A stretch of 64,000 nt of DNA from Hydrogenophaga sp. (GCF_030373245.1 NZ_JAUCZF010000001.1:62001-126000); one strand, 5' to 3'; positions 25,748 to 35,470 are shown, counted from the stretch's first letter. The notes: generated from the letters alone by a model not told the origin. Program-made: numbers and translations.

Positions 25748-27478
25748 TCAGTCGGCTGCCGGAGCGGGTCCACCTTCTCCCGATCCGCCGCCGGCACCTC
25801 CACCACCAGACGGCTTGCGGCGGCGACGGCGGCGCTTCTTGGCCGGGGCTGCGGCGGCACCGTCGCCACCGGCACCATCGTCACTGGTCTCGGTGTCGTC
25901 GGCGTCCTCTTCGTCGGGTGCGAACGCGCTGCCGTAAGAACGGGCTGGGGTGGGGCGCGGAGCCGGGGCTTTGTCGCCGTCTGCGGAGCGGAAGCGTGGG
26001 TCGTCGTTTGGCGCGCTGGCTGCATTCGCCGGGTGATCGGCGTCGGTCGGTTTGACGCGGCGGCTGCGCGAGCCGCCGGCGCCGCGGCCAGGCTGGTTGC
26101 TGCGCTGCGCGTCAACCATGTCTTCGCGCATGGCGTCGCTCACGTTCTGGAAGGTCTCCCACCAGTGCGCCAGTTCTTCTTCCACCTCGCCGACTTGCGC
26201 GCGCAGGCGCAGGAAGTCGAAGCCGGCGCGAAAGCGCGGCTGGTCGACCAGGCTGAACGGGCCGTTGCCCACGCGCTTGTCGAAGCGCGGCTGCATGAGC
26301 CAGATTTCGCGCATGTCGGCGCCGAGCTTGCCGCGGCCAGACACATCACCGATGCGGTTTTCAAACACGTCGTCCACCGCGTCGAGCAGTGCGGCCACGG
26401 GCGCGGGCGGGCGCTGGTTGCCACGCGGTTGCAGGCGCTGTTGCCAGCCTGAGCGAACATCGGACCACAACACGCAGGCGAGCAGGAAACTCGGCGCCAC
26501 CGGCTTGCCTTCGCCCACGCGGCGGTCGGTGTCCTGCAGCGCGAGCTTCACAAACGGGTCGTCGGCGCGCTGCACCACCACGTCGAGCAGCGGGTAGATG
26601 CCGGTATCCAGCCCGACCTGGCGCAGCTGGGCCACGCTGTCGAGCGAATGGCCGGTCTGCAGCAGCTTGAGCATCTCATCGAACAGGCGGCTTTGCGGCA
26701 CATCGGCCAGCAGGTTGCGCGACGAGGCCAGGGGTGCGAGCGTCTTGGCGTCGAAACCGAACCCGAGGTGGCTGAGCTTGGCGCCAAAACGCACGGCGCG
26801 GATGATGCGCACCGGGTCTTCGCGGTAGCGGGTGGCGGCGTCGCCAATCATTCGCAGCGTTTTTTTCTTCGCGTCGCGGATGCCGTGGTGGAAGTCGACC
26901 ACGATCTGCGACTCGGGGTCGTAGTACATGGCGTTGATGGAGAAGTCGCGCCGGGCGGCGTCTTGCTCGATCGGGCCCCAGACGTTGTCGCGCAGCACGC
27001 GGCCGCTGGCGTCCACGGCGTGCGTCATGCCGGCGAGCTGGCCTTTGCTGGTGCGCTCGTTCCCTTTGACCTGATCGGCGTCGGCGCTGTCGAGATAGGC
27101 GCGGAAGGTGGAAACCTCGATCACCTCGTTGTCGCGCCCGCGGCCATAGACCACGTGCACGATGCGAAAGCGCCGGCCGATGATGAAGGCGCGGCGAAAC
27201 AGGCTTTTCACCTGCTCGGGCGTGGCGCTGGTGGCCACGTCGAAGTCTTTGGGGCGCAGGCCCAGCAGCAGGTCGCGCACCGCGCCACCCACGATGTAGG
27301 CCTCGAAGCCGCCTTGTTTGAGGGTGTGCACCACGTCGAGCGCGCGCTGGTCCACCAGGCTGCGGTCGATGCCGTGCACCTCCACGGGCACGTCTTCGCG
27401 TTTGCCAAACTTCGGAGCCGGGGCCGATTTGCCGCCACTGGCTTTGCCCAGCAGCTTGTCAAAAAATTTCTTGATCAT
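25748..27478 (-). CDS. pcnB: Poly(A) polymerase I
   Basis: A 576-residue nucleotidyltransferase that adds poly(A) tails to RNA and promotes decay. The catalytic domain shows YIVGGAVRDLLLGLRPKDFD (residues 61-80, catalytic Asp 78 and 80), then AARRDFSINAMYYDPE and the head domain REDPVRIIRAVRFGAKL. Poly(A) polymerase is favoured over CCA-adding enzyme by length, the adjacent folK, and the C-terminal basic Arg/Lys-rich plus Gly-rich tail. The ATG overlaps the stop of the HAD gene as ATGA, hence the start is fixed. Confidence 0.95.
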   Translation of the reverse strand: MIKKFFDKLLGKASGGKSAPAPKFGKREDVPVEVHGIDRSLVDQRALDVVHTLKQGGFEAYIVGGAVRDLLLGLRPKDFDVATSATPEQVKSLFRRAFIIGRRFRIVHVVYGRGRDNEVIEVSTFRAYLDSADADQVKGNERTSKGQLAGMTHAVDASGRVLRDNVWGPIEQDAARRDFSINAMYYDPESQIVVDFHHGIRDAKKKTLRMIGDAATRYREDPVRIIRAVRFGAKLSHLGFGFDAKTLAPLASSRNLLADVPQSRLFDEMLKLLQTGHSLDSVAQLRQVGLDTGIYPLLDVVVQRADDPFVKLALQDTDRRVGEGKPVAPSFLLACVLWSDVRSGWQQRLQPRGNQRPPAPVAALLDAVDDVFENRIGDVSGRGKLGADMREIWLMQPRFDKRVGNGPFSLVDQPRFRAGFDFLRLRAQVGEVEEELAHWWETFQNVSDAMREDMVDAQRSNQPGRGAGGSRSRRVKPTDADHPANAASAPNDDPRFRSADGDKAPAPRPTPARSYGSAFAPDEEDADDTETSDDGAGGDGAAAAPAKKRRRRRRKPSGGGGAGGGSGEGGPAPAAD

Positions 27479-28158
27479 TCGAATAGGTTCAGGATGCGCC
27501 AGCCGCGTTCGGTGGCGATGGCGCTGAGGCGCTGGTCCGGGTTGGTGGCCACGGGCTGGTGCACTTTCTCCAGCAGCGGCAGATCGTTGATCGAGTCGCT
27601 GTAAAAACTGCTGTGCGTCACACGGTCCCAGGACAGGCCGCGTGAAACCAGCCATTGTTCCACACGCGCCACCTTGCCCTCTCGAAACGAGGGCGTGCCC
27701 CGGATTTCGCCGGTGGGCTCGCCCTGAGCATCTCGCTCAAGCTCAATGGCGATCAGCTCGTCCACACCAAAGGCCTGGGCGATGGGGCGGGTGACAAATT
27801 CGTTGGTCGCGGTGACGATGATCACCGTGTCGCCCGCAGCCTGGTGGGCTCTCACCAGTTCCAGCGCCTGCGGCTGCATGGCCGGACGGATCACCCGCTC
27901 CATGAAGCGCGCGTGGGCCTGGTCGGCACGCGTCTTGCCGTGTTCGCGCGCTGCGCTGGTGGCAAAGCGCACGTACTCGGCGATGTCCAGCGTGCCGGCT
28001 TTGTACTGCTCATAAAAAGCGTCGTTGGCGCGGCTGTGGGTCTCCGCATCGCGCCAGCCCAGCTCCACGGTGAAGGTGCCCCAGGCGTGGTCGGAGTCCA
28101 GCGGCAGCAGCGTGTGGTCGAGATCAAACAGGGCAAGGCGCACGGAAGAGGCAGACAT
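27475..28158 (-). CDS. HAD-family phosphatase (subfamily IB, SerB-like)
   Basis: A 227-residue hydrolase. The nucleophile motif LALFDLDHTLLPLDSDHAW, the VIIVTATNEF motif II, the Lys in FREGKVARVEQW and the acidic motif FYSDSINDLPLLE define a HAD-IB phosphatase of the phosphoserine phosphatase type. The substrate is uncertain; such genes between hda and pcnB are common in Burkholderiales and are rarely characterised. The ATG at 28158 starts at the domain; a GTG ten codons upstream has no clear ribosome binding site either. Confidence 0.9.
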   Translation of the reverse strand: MSASSVRLALFDLDHTLLPLDSDHAWGTFTVELGWRDAETHSRANDAFYEQYKAGTLDIAEYVRFATSAAREHGKTRADQAHARFMERVIRPAMQPQALELVRAHQAAGDTVIIVTATNEFVTRPIAQAFGVDELIAIELERDAQGEPTGEIRGTPSFREGKVARVEQWLVSRGLSWDRVTHSSFYSDSINDLPLLEKVHQPVATNPDQRLSAIATERGWRILNLFE

Positions 28159-28204
28159 GAAAGCGGGTTGAGCGAAGCACCGGGTCACCGGGCTTGCAGG
28201 TAGG

Positions 28205-28915
28205 TCAATCGTTGTCCAGCATGGACTTGATGAGCGGAATAGTGACGGCGCGCTTGGTGCGCAGCCCGTAAGCGTCGAGCTGCAGCAGCAGCGCCATCAG
28301 GCTGGACAGATCGCGGGCGAAGCGGTTGAGCATGAAGTCCATCACCTCGTCGCTCAGGAACAGGCCGCGCTCGTCGGCGGCGCGGCGCAGCACGGCGCGG
28401 CGCTCGGTCTCGCCCAGTGCCAGCAGCTGAAACACATGGCCCCAGCCGAGGCGGGTGCGCAGGTCTTCGCGCAGCTTCAGGTCGGCTGGCGGGCGGTCGG
28501 CGGCGGCGAGCACCCAGCGCGCCGGGCCGTGGGCCGGGCTCTGGGCATTGACAAACCAGTTGAAGGCAGCGGCCTGCTGGTCGGCGGTGTAGAGCTGGCA
28601 ATCGTCAAGCAGCACCGCGTCCCAGTGCTCGTCGTAATCGGCCGGGTGCAGGGTGCTGGCATCGATCCAGCCGACGCGCGCGCCTTGGTCGCGCAGCGAT
28701 TCGCGCACCGCGCGCAGCAAATGCGTCTTGCCGCTGCCGCTCTCGCCCCAGAGAAAGGTGGGCACGGGTGAGCGCAAGGGGTTGCCGGCCCAGAGCTTGA
28801 GGTGATCCAGCACCGCCTCATTGCCCGCCGGCACAAAACTCTCCAGCGTGGGCGTGGGCGCCAGGCCGATGTCCAGCGCGAGCTGCTTCATGGGCGGTGG
28901 GGCGCCGGTGGTCAT
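28205..28915 (-). CDS. hda: DnaA regulatory inactivator Hda
   Basis: A 236-residue AAA+ protein related to DnaA domain III. With the DNA-loaded beta clamp it stimulates ATP hydrolysis by DnaA and so limits re-initiation. The clamp-binding peptide QLALDIGLAP at the N-terminus, Walker A GESGSGKTHL, Walker B AVLLDDCQ and the sensor region AAADRPPADLKLREDLRTRL are all present. It lacks the DnaA DNA-binding domain IV, as expected. The start overlaps the stop of the transporter gene as ATGA. Confidence 0.95.
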   Translation of the reverse strand: MTTGAPPPMKQLALDIGLAPTPTLESFVPAGNEAVLDHLKLWAGNPLRSPVPTFLWGESGSGKTHLLRAVRESLRDQGARVGWIDASTLHPADYDEHWDAVLLDDCQLYTADQQAAAFNWFVNAQSPAHGPARWVLAAADRPPADLKLREDLRTRLGWGHVFQLLALGETERRAVLRRAADERGLFLSDEVMDFMLNRFARDLSSLMALLLQLDAYGLRTKRAVTIPLIKSMLDND

Positions 28916-30042
28916 GTGGTGCGGTCCGAGTCGCTGTCGCGAGGGGGGGCGGCGATGGCCAGGGGCGATGGCACCGGCGAGCCCTCCTGGTAAAGCTCAC
29001 TCGCCAGATAGCTCGCCTTGGCGCGGCGGATCGCCACCAGCAGCACGGCGCTGGCCGGCAGCGCGATCAGCACGCCCACAAAACCAAACAGGTGGCCAAA
29101 CGCCAGCAGCGCAAAAATCACCGCAATCGGGTGCAGGCCGATGCGCTCGCCCAGCAGGCGCGGTGTCACGTACAGGCTCTCCACGGTCTGTCCCACCACG
29201 TAGACCACGCCCACCAGCACCACACCCAGCAAGGCCTGAAACTGCAACACCGCCGCCAGCAGGCCCATGATCAGACCCAGGCCAAAGCCCAGGTAGGGCA
29301 CGAACACCGCGAGGCCCGTGAAGACCCCGATGGGCAGGGCCAGCTTCAGCCCCACCAAGGCCAGCGCCACGGTGTAGAACACGGCGAGCACTCCCATCAC
29401 CAGCAGCTGGCCACGCAGGTATTGGCCCAGCACCTCGTCGGTCTCGTCCAGAAAACTCTGCACCCCGGCGCGCCAGCGCGGCGGAATCAGACCTTTGACG
29501 CGCTCGACCAGGCGGGCCCAGTCCAGCAGCAGGTAGTAGGCCACGATGGGCATGAGCACCAGGTTGCCAAACACCGCCGCCAGGGCGCTGCCGCCAATGC
29601 GCAGGGACGAGAGCAGCCCCTGCACCAGTTCGCCCTCGTGGCCAGCGACGAGCTGGCGCAGCCAGTCGCGCACCATGACCACATCCACCTGAAGGTCGAT
29701 GCCGAAGCGCGCAGCGATCGGCAACAGGGAGTCGTTGAGTCGTTCGAGCAAAGCGGGCACCTGCTCCTTGAGCAGTGGCACCTGTTTGGTGATGACCGGC
29801 ACGATCAGCAGCAGCACCGCCGCGAGCACCAGCATCAGCAGGGTGATCGCCAGGCCAGCGCCCAGCCAGCGCGGGATGCGGCGCGCATGCAGCAGCTCGA
29901 CCAGCGGGTGCAGCGCGTAGGCCAGCACCGCCGCCAGCAGAAACGGCATGATCACCGGCGCCAGCATCACCAGCAGCAGCCAGGACAGCACCGCAATGGC
30001 GGCCCAGGAAGCGGCGCGGATCTGGGTGGGGGTGAAGGTCAT
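28912..30042 (-). CDS. AI-2E family transporter (PerM-like)
   Basis: A 376-residue integral membrane protein of the AI-2E/PerM family (PF01594). About eight membrane segments are visible, starting with AAIAVLSWLLLVMLAPVIMP, with a soluble helical loop around VPALLERLNDSLLPIAARFG. The family is named after TqsA, but most members have unknown substrates. Position next to hda and divergent from purM is conserved in Burkholderiales. The C-terminal 40 residues are hydrophilic. Confidence 0.92.
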   Translation of the reverse strand: MTFTPTQIRAASWAAIAVLSWLLLVMLAPVIMPFLLAAVLAYALHPLVELLHARRIPRWLGAGLAITLLMLVLAAVLLLIVPVITKQVPLLKEQVPALLERLNDSLLPIAARFGIDLQVDVVMVRDWLRQLVAGHEGELVQGLLSSLRIGGSALAAVFGNLVLMPIVAYYLLLDWARLVERVKGLIPPRWRAGVQSFLDETDEVLGQYLRGQLLVMGVLAVFYTVALALVGLKLALPIGVFTGLAVFVPYLGFGLGLIMGLLAAVLQFQALLGVVLVGVVYVVGQTVESLYVTPRLLGERIGLHPIAVIFALLAFGHLFGFVGVLIALPASAVLLVAIRRAKASYLASELYQEGSPVPSPLAIAAPPRDSDSDRTT

Positions 30043-30176
30043 GAAGGTTCGATGGCCGCGGGGACGCGGCCCTTAAAATCAGGAGCAAATTCTATTCCTC
30101 GCACCCGCTCCGCCCTGAAACAGGCTGCCCGCAGCCGCAACCCCGCGTCTGGCCCCGTTCGCCAGGACCGCCCAAC

Positions 30177-31217
30177 ATGACCTCCAGCCTCCCCACCCCT
30201 CTCTCGTACAAAGACGCCGGCGTCGACATCGATGCCGGTGACGCGCTGGTCGAGCGCATCAAGCCGCTGGCCAAAAAGACCATGCGCGAGGGCGTGATGG
30301 CCGGGATCGGCGGCTTCGGCGCGCTGTTCGAGGTGCCCAAGCGCTACCAGGAGCCGGTGCTGGTGAGCGGCACCGATGGCGTGGGCACCAAGCTCAAGCT
30401 GGCATTTGAATGGAACATGCACGACACCGTGGGCATCGACCTGGTGGGCATGAGCGTGAACGACGTGCTGGTGCAAGGGGCCGAGCCGCTGTTTTTTCTG
30501 GACTACTTCGCCTGCGGCAAGCTCGATGTGGACACGGCCGCGGCGGTGGTTGGCGGCATCGCGACCGGCTGCGAGCTGAGCGGTTGCGCACTGATCGGCG
30601 GCGAGACGGCCGAAATGCCCGGCATGTACCCGGCGGGCGAATACGACCTGGCGGGCTTTTGCGTTGGCGCGGTCGAGAAAAGCAAGATCCTCACCGGCAA
30701 GGATGTGAAGCCCGGCGACGTGGTGCTGGGCCTGGCCTCGCACGGCGTGCACTCCAACGGCTTCTCGCTGGTGCGCAAATGCATCGAGCGCGCCGGGGTC
30801 AACCTGCCCGCCACGCTGGACGGCCAGCCTTTCAGGCAGGCCATCATGAAGCCGACGCGGTTGTATGTGAAAAACGTGCTGGCCACGCTGGCCAAGCACC
30901 CCGTCAAGGCGCTGGCCCACATCACCGGCGGCGGCTTGCTGGAAAACATTCCGCGCGTGTTGCCCGACGGCACGGCCGCACATCTGAAGAAGGGCAGCTG
31001 GCCGCAGACCGAGCTGTTCGCCTGGCTGCAGAAGACCGCCGGCATCGACGACATCGAGATGAACCGCACCTTCAACAACGGCATCGGCATGGTGGTGGTG
31101 ATCGCCGCCGAAGAAGCAGCCGCCTGCGCCGCGACCTTGCGTGAACTGGGCGAAACGGTGCACGAGATCGGCACCATCGCCGAGCGTAGCGAAGGCGCGG
31201 CTGTCACCGTCGCCTGA
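30177..31217 (+). CDS. purM: Phosphoribosylformylglycinamidine cyclo-ligase
   Basis: A 346-residue AIR synthetase, the fifth step of purine synthesis. [20 protein letters not shown] at the N-terminus, [34 protein letters not shown] and [11 protein letters not shown] are signature segments, and [18 protein letters not shown] closes the ATP-binding part. The length is typical. The 134-bp gap shared with the AI-2E gene holds both promoters; no PurR operator is visible. Confidence 0.97.
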   Translation: MTSSLPTPLSYKDAGVDIDAGDALVERIKPLAKKTMREGVMAGIGGFGALFEVPKRYQEPVLVSGTDGVGTKLKLAFEWNMHDTVGIDLVGMSVNDVLVQGAEPLFFLDYFACGKLDVDTAAAVVGGIATGCELSGCALIGGETAEMPGMYPAGEYDLAGFCVGAVEKSKILTGKDVKPGDVVLGLASHGVHSNGFSLVRKCIERAGVNLPATLDGQPFRQAIMKPTRLYVKNVLATLAKHPVKALAHITGGGLLENIPRVLPDGTAAHLKKGSWPQTELFAWLQKTAGIDDIEMNRTFNNGIGMVVVIAAEEAAACAATLRELGETVHEIGTIAERSEGAAVTVA

Positions 31218-31224
31218 GGATTCT

Positions 31225-32418
31225 GTGAGCGACGCCAGCCCGCGTCGCCTCCTGCCCCGGAGCATCTGGGTGCTGGGTTTTGTCAGCCTGCTGATGGACG
31301 TGTCATCCGAAGCGATTCACAGCTTGCTGCCCGTCTTCATGGCCACCGTGCTCGGCGCGAGCATGCTCACCATCGGCCTGCTCGAAGGCGCAGCTGAAGC
31401 CACCGCACTCTTGGTCAAAGTGTTTTCTGGCGTGCTCAGCGACTGGTGGGGTCGCCGCAAACCGCTGGCCGTGCTGGGTTACGGCCTGGGCGCGCTGTCC
31501 AAACCCCTGTTTGCGCTGGCCGGTGGCATGGGCCTGATCGTGACCGCGCGCCTGCTCGACCGGGTGGGCAAGGGAATCCGCGGCGCACCGCGCGATGCGC
31601 TGGTGGCCGACCTGGCACCTCCCGAGATGCGTGGCGCCGCGTTCGGCCTGCGCCAATCGCTGGACACCGCCGGAGCCTTCATCGGTCCGCTTTTCGCCAT
31701 GACCCTGATGCTGCTCTGGGCCAACGACTTTCGCGCGGTGTTCTGGGCCGCCTGCGTGCCGGCCGTGCTGTGCGTGGCCCTGCTGTTGTGGGGGGTGCAG
31801 GAGCCCGAGCGCGCCCCGGCGGCGGCGCGCGTGAGCCCCATTAGCCGAGCGAACCTCAGGCGCCTCTCGGGCGTCTACTGGTGGGTAGTGGGCATCGGCG
31901 CGGTGTTCACGCTGGCGCGCTTCAGCGAGGCCTTTCTGGTGCTGCGCGCACAACAAGGCGGGCTGCCGCTGGCCGCGGCGCCGCTGGTGCTGATCGTGCT
32001 GAACCTGGTTTTTTCGCTGGGGGCCTACCCGCTGGGCAGACTGTCTGACGCTGTGAGCCACACCAAGGTGTTGATCGCCGGCCTGATGGTGCTGATCGCC
32101 GCCGACGGCCTGCTGGCGTGGAGCGACCACGGCGCGGTGTTCTGGGCCGGCGTGGCCTTGTGGGGCCTGCACATGGCGCTCACTCAAGGCCTTCTTGCCA
32201 CCTTGGTAGCCAACGCCGCACCCGCCGACTTACGCGGCACCGCCTACGGCATGTTCAACCTTGTGTGCGGCATGGCCTTGCTGGTGGCCAGTGGCCTGGC
32301 GGGCTGGCTGTGGGACCGGCTGGGTGCACCGAGCACCTTCATGGCAGGCATGGGCTTTGGCCTGCTGGCGCTCCTGGCCATCGCATGGCGCAGCCGTACC
32401 GGCCGCCTGGCTCCCTGA
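31225..32418 (+). CDS. MFS transporter
   Basis: A 397-residue major facilitator with about 12 membrane segments. The loop 2-3 signature appears as DWWGRRKPLAVLGYGLGALS, and RLLDRVGKGIRGAPRDALVA follows; this second motif is typical of a subgroup of MFS proteins often annotated as drug or fosmidomycin-type exporters. The start is GTG at 31225, with GAGGA five bases upstream; no ATG fits. It lies seven bases after purM and is probably cotranscribed, though no functional link is clear. Confidence 0.9.
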   Translation: MSDASPRRLLPRSIWVLGFVSLLMDVSSEAIHSLLPVFMATVLGASMLTIGLLEGAAEATALLVKVFSGVLSDWWGRRKPLAVLGYGLGALSKPLFALAGGMGLIVTARLLDRVGKGIRGAPRDALVADLAPPEMRGAAFGLRQSLDTAGAFIGPLFAMTLMLLWANDFRAVFWAACVPAVLCVALLLWGVQEPERAPAAARVSPISRANLRRLSGVYWWVVGIGAVFTLARFSEAFLVLRAQQGGLPLAAAPLVLIVLNLVFSLGAYPLGRLSDAVSHTKVLIAGLMVLIAADGLLAWSDHGAVFWAGVALWGLHMALTQGLLATLVANAAPADLRGTAYGMFNLVCGMALLVASGLAGWLWDRLGAPSTFMAGMGFGLLALLAIAWRSRTGRLAP

Positions 32419-32439
32419 CCCACCAGGCCGCCCCGGCGC

Positions 32440-33072
32440 TCAAACCATCTGCTCGGGCATCACCACCTGCACACCCGGCCTCGCGGCGAGTGCGGCCTGC
32501 AGCAAGTGCTGAGCAATGCGCGCGGCCGGCACCACGCGGTAGCGGGACGGCAACAGCGGTCGCAACCATGTCGATACGGTGATACCGAACTGCTCGGCCG
32601 GGCGCGATTCGTTGCGCTCGCCGCCGATCAGCCCCGGGCGCACGAAGGTGAGCGAGGGGTAACCAAGCGCCAGCAGGTCGCGCTCCAGTTCACCCTTGGT
32701 GCGGGAGTAAAACACCCGCGACTGCACGTCGGCACCCAGCGCGGAGTTGAGCGCGTAGGCGCGCGCACCGTGAGCCAGCGCCAGCTGCCCGACGCGCAGC
32801 GGCAGGTCGTGATCCACCTGGTAGAAGGCCGGCTTGCTGCCGGCCTTGGCGATGGTGGTGCCCAGGGTGCAGATCACAGCGTCCACAGCCCACCATTCGG
32901 CCTCCTCTGGCAGGCGATGGAAGCTCACATCGGGATTGAGCAACTTGGGGTGGGTCGCCAAGGGGCGCCGAGTGGGCGCCACCAGCTGCGTCACCGCATC
33001 GTGGGTCAGGGCTTGGGCAAGCACGCGGCTGCCCACCAGCCCGGTGGCTCCCACCAGCATCACACGTGTCAT
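32440..33072 (-). CDS. NAD(P)-binding Rossmann-fold protein (atypical SDR)
   Basis: A 210-residue protein with an N-terminal nucleotide site VMLVGATGLVGSRVL and the segments AVICTLGTTIAKAGSK, YALNSALGAD and FYSRTKGELERDL. It belongs to the NmrA/HTATIP2-like atypical SDRs, where the classical catalytic triad is replaced by the Tyr-x3-Lys of YSRTK. The substrate is unknown; many relatives are redox sensors or epimerases. It converges on the MFS gene with a gap of 21 bp. Confidence 0.85.
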   Translation of the reverse strand: MTRVMLVGATGLVGSRVLAQALTHDAVTQLVAPTRRPLATHPKLLNPDVSFHRLPEEAEWWAVDAVICTLGTTIAKAGSKPAFYQVDHDLPLRVGQLALAHGARAYALNSALGADVQSRVFYSRTKGELERDLLALGYPSLTFVRPGLIGGERNESRPAEQFGITVSTWLRPLLPSRYRVVPAARIAQHLLQAALAARPGVQVVMPEQMV

Positions 33073-33114
33073 GTTGCGTCCTCAGGCAAAGCCCGATTGT
33101 GGACGGCTTTGGGA

Positions 33115-34089
33115 TCACGGCATGGCAATGCGGCGCTGCAGGCGCTGGTATTCGCTCAAGCGAGGACCACCCAGGGCCAGCGCGCGATCGATAGCCTCTG
33201 CCGCTGCTGCACGGTCGCCCTGCTCCAGCCGCACCTGGGCGAGGTTGTTCCAGGCGTCGGCGAAATCGGGGTGGGCCTGCACCGCCGCGACGTAAGCGGC
33301 TGCGGCAGCAGCCCGCTGGCCTTGTGCATACGCGCTGTTGCCCAGGCCGAGCAGGCTGATGCGGTGGTCGGGCCAGCGCGAGAGTGCGGTGCGCCAGCCG
33401 AGCCCGGCAGCAGCCGGGTCGACCCGTTCCAGGGGCGCGAGCGCCGCCGCCCAGCGGTCGGCCTCGGCCGTGGCCGGCAGCCGGTCGGGCGCGGTCACCC
33501 GCGCTGCCCAGCGGTCCGAGCGTGCCCAGGTGAGTTCAAAGGTCGACAGGGGCAGCACCAGCCGCGGCGTGGTGCCCGAGTGCAAGATGACGGTTTGCGC
33601 CGCGCGGTCGTAGCCGATCACCACCGCGTAGTGCCACTGCGGCACCATCGGCAGCGACAGGTTTTGCAGCACCAGCACCGGCGCACCTGAGGCCACCTCG
33701 TCGAGCAGCGCCGACAGCCGAGGTTCCAGCAGATACGGCACCAGTCCTTGGCGCCGCGTGGCGGCCAGCATCTCGATCTGCAAGCTGCCCTGCCGACCTG
33801 GCAGGTAGACCTGGGGCGTGAGCGCCTCAGGCGTGACGCTGCTGCCTGCCGCCTGGGCCACCATGGCCAGCGAGGTGGGGCCGCACAGCGTGTCGTCCTG
33901 CGGAAAAAAAGGCACCCGCTCCAGCAGCACGCGCTCGGGCCAGCGTGCCGACCAGCCCTGCTCGAACACCGCGACCGAGGGCGCAGTGGCGCAAGCCGTC
34001 AGCAGCAGCGCAGAAAGCAAAACCCCCGCCAGGGCGGGGGTGGTGCGCGGCGACCGTAGCGGTCGCGTCGTGGAGTCAGCGAATGGCAC
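33115..34089 (-). CDS. PA2778-family cysteine peptidase lipoprotein with TPR
   Basis: A 324-residue protein. The lipobox ends at C33 (LLLTAC), so it is probably a lipoprotein. A papain-like C39 domain follows: C69 in DDTLCGPTSLAM is the nucleophile and the His is in PQWHYAVVIGYD. The C-terminal part from about 205 has at least two TPR-like repeats (AYAQGQRAAAAAAYVAAVQA, DAWNNLAQVRLEQGDRAAAA). This is the PA2778 family, regularly encoded beside a PA2779-type gene, as here; neither has a proven function. Its start overlaps the end of that gene by 14 bases. Confidence 0.9.
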   Translation of the reverse strand: MPFADSTTRPLRSPRTTPALAGVLLSALLLTACATAPSVAVFEQGWSARWPERVLLERVPFFPQDDTLCGPTSLAMVAQAAGSSVTPEALTPQVYLPGRQGSLQIEMLAATRRQGLVPYLLEPRLSALLDEVASGAPVLVLQNLSLPMVPQWHYAVVIGYDRAAQTVILHSGTTPRLVLPLSTFELTWARSDRWAARVTAPDRLPATAEADRWAAALAPLERVDPAAAGLGWRTALSRWPDHRISLLGLGNSAYAQGQRAAAAAAYVAAVQAHPDFADAWNNLAQVRLEQGDRAAAAEAIDRALALGGPRLSEYQRLQRRIAMP

Positions 34090-34468
34090 GGGTGAACGGG
34101 AAGACCTTGGTGAAACCCAGGATGTCGGTGATCAGCAGGATCACGAAGATGCTGAACAGCACCCCGACCACACCCGCGCCGGCCGGCGCCTGATCCACGC
34201 GTTGCGCCAGCTGGGCGACTTCGGCATCCGACATCGCCTGCACGCGGGCCACCGCGTCAGTGGTGCTCAGACCCTGCGCCTGCAACTCGGCGCGCACATC
34301 GTCGCGGCTCAGAAAGCTGGTCACGCGGTCGCGGTTGGCATCGGCCGCGTCTGCGGTCATGGCCTGCTCGGTGCTGACGATACCTGCCTGGGCCGTCAGC
34401 GGCAGGCCGGCCAGAGCGACGCAAGGAATGAGAACGGAGGCGACGAGGCGTTTGAGAAAAATGAGCAT
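34076..34468 (-). CDS. PA2779-family small membrane protein
   Basis: A 130-residue protein with a signal peptide (residues 1-28, ending PLTAQA), a short helical domain (VTSFLSRDDVRAELQAQGLS) and a C-terminal membrane helix (GVVGVLFSIFVILLITDILG). This is the family next to PA2778-type peptidases in many proteobacteria. The chosen ATG begins at the signal peptide; upstream codons in the frame lack support. The small protein may be the substrate or partner of the peptidase; the pairing is conserved but untested. Confidence 0.87.
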   Translation of the reverse strand: MLIFLKRLVASVLIPCVALAGLPLTAQAGIVSTEQAMTADAADANRDRVTSFLSRDDVRAELQAQGLSTTDAVARVQAMSDAEVAQLAQRVDQAPAGAGVVGVLFSIFVILLITDILGFTKVFPFTRAIR

Positions 34469-34591
34469 GACATGAATGGTTGGAAACGTTGAGACAAAGC
34501 GCCCAAACGTCGGACGGTCTTTCATCATCAGGAGTCGACTGGTCTGCGTCAACAAAGCTTACAACCTGAAACCCCACCGGGTGGTCTCAGT

Positions 34592-35449
34592 TCAGTTCAA
34601 CTCGCGCCGCAGTTCCAGCAAGCGCTGCTCGATGGCATTGCGGTCGAGCGCATCGTCGGTCTGAGCCACATAGATCTCGAGATCGCTCACCGCCAGCCGG
34701 TTGTCGCCCATTTCGGCCCACGCCAGTCCGCGGTCGCGGTACTCGACCCACGCGTCGGGCAGCAGGATGAGCAGGCGGTCCTGCACCGCGATCAGGCGCA
34801 GCCAGTCTTCCTGGGTGCGGTGCACTTCCTTGAGGTTGCGCAGCATGCGCCCCAGGATTTCGCGCGGCCCTGCCGCCTGCAGGTACAACCCCACCGGCAC
34901 GTCGAACTCGTCCACCAGGCCGTTGCGCCGCTTGTAGGGCTCCAGCCGTTCGGACAGGTCTTCACGACTCAGCGACTGGCCCGTGAACGGATCGATCACC
35001 ACCTGGCCATTGGGCAGGTTGACCTTGACCATGAAATGCCCGGGGAAGTTGACGCCTCGGGCTTTCAGCCCCAGGCCCTGGGCCAGCTCCAGCCACAGCA
35101 CGGCCAGCGTGATCGGGATCGCGCGCCGCGTCTTGAGCAGCACATTGACGTAGCTGTTGTCCGGATCATAGTAGTTGTTGACGTTGCCGCCAAAGCCCAT
35201 GTCGCGAAAGAAGAACTGGTTGAGCACCCGCAGACGCTGCAGCGGATCGGTGGCTTCTGCGCTGCGCCGCTTTACGCGGGCGAGCAGCTGGTCCACATCG
35301 CCCAGCACCTGCTGCACGTCGAGCTCGGGGTATTCGTCCTGCGCAATGGACGCGGCGGCCTCCAGCAGCGGCAAGCTGTCGTCGTCCCCGACCAGGGCGG
35401 CGAAATAACCCAGCGGCGTGGCCGCTGAAAGATCGAACGCAAAAGACAT
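34592..35449 (-). CDS. SirB1-family protein (transglutaminase-like and TPR)
   Basis: A 285-residue soluble protein. The transglutaminase-like domain spans about 60-165 with LNQFFFRDMGFGGNVNNYYD, SYVNVLLKTRRAIPITLAVL and GVNFPGHFMVKV, where the usual catalytic Cys position is not Cys, so the fold is probably non-catalytic. A TPR region follows. SirB1 was named from Salmonella but its job is not known. murJ lies 21 bp upstream and may be in the same transcript. Confidence 0.88.
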   Translation of the reverse strand: MSFAFDLSAATPLGYFAALVGDDDSLPLLEAAASIAQDEYPELDVQQVLGDVDQLLARVKRRSAEATDPLQRLRVLNQFFFRDMGFGGNVNNYYDPDNSYVNVLLKTRRAIPITLAVLWLELAQGLGLKARGVNFPGHFMVKVNLPNGQVVIDPFTGQSLSREDLSERLEPYKRRNGLVDEFDVPVGLYLQAAGPREILGRMLRNLKEVHRTQEDWLRLIAVQDRLLILLPDAWVEYRDRGLAWAEMGDNRLAVSDLEIYVAQTDDALDRNAIEQRLLELRRELN

Positions 35450-35470
35450 GGGTCCAGACCGGGACGGCCC

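Noticed and set aside
25749..26115. Long N-terminal extension of FolK
   Set aside because: It overlaps the coding region of pcnB in another frame; the ATG one base after the pcnB stop gives a normal HPPK.
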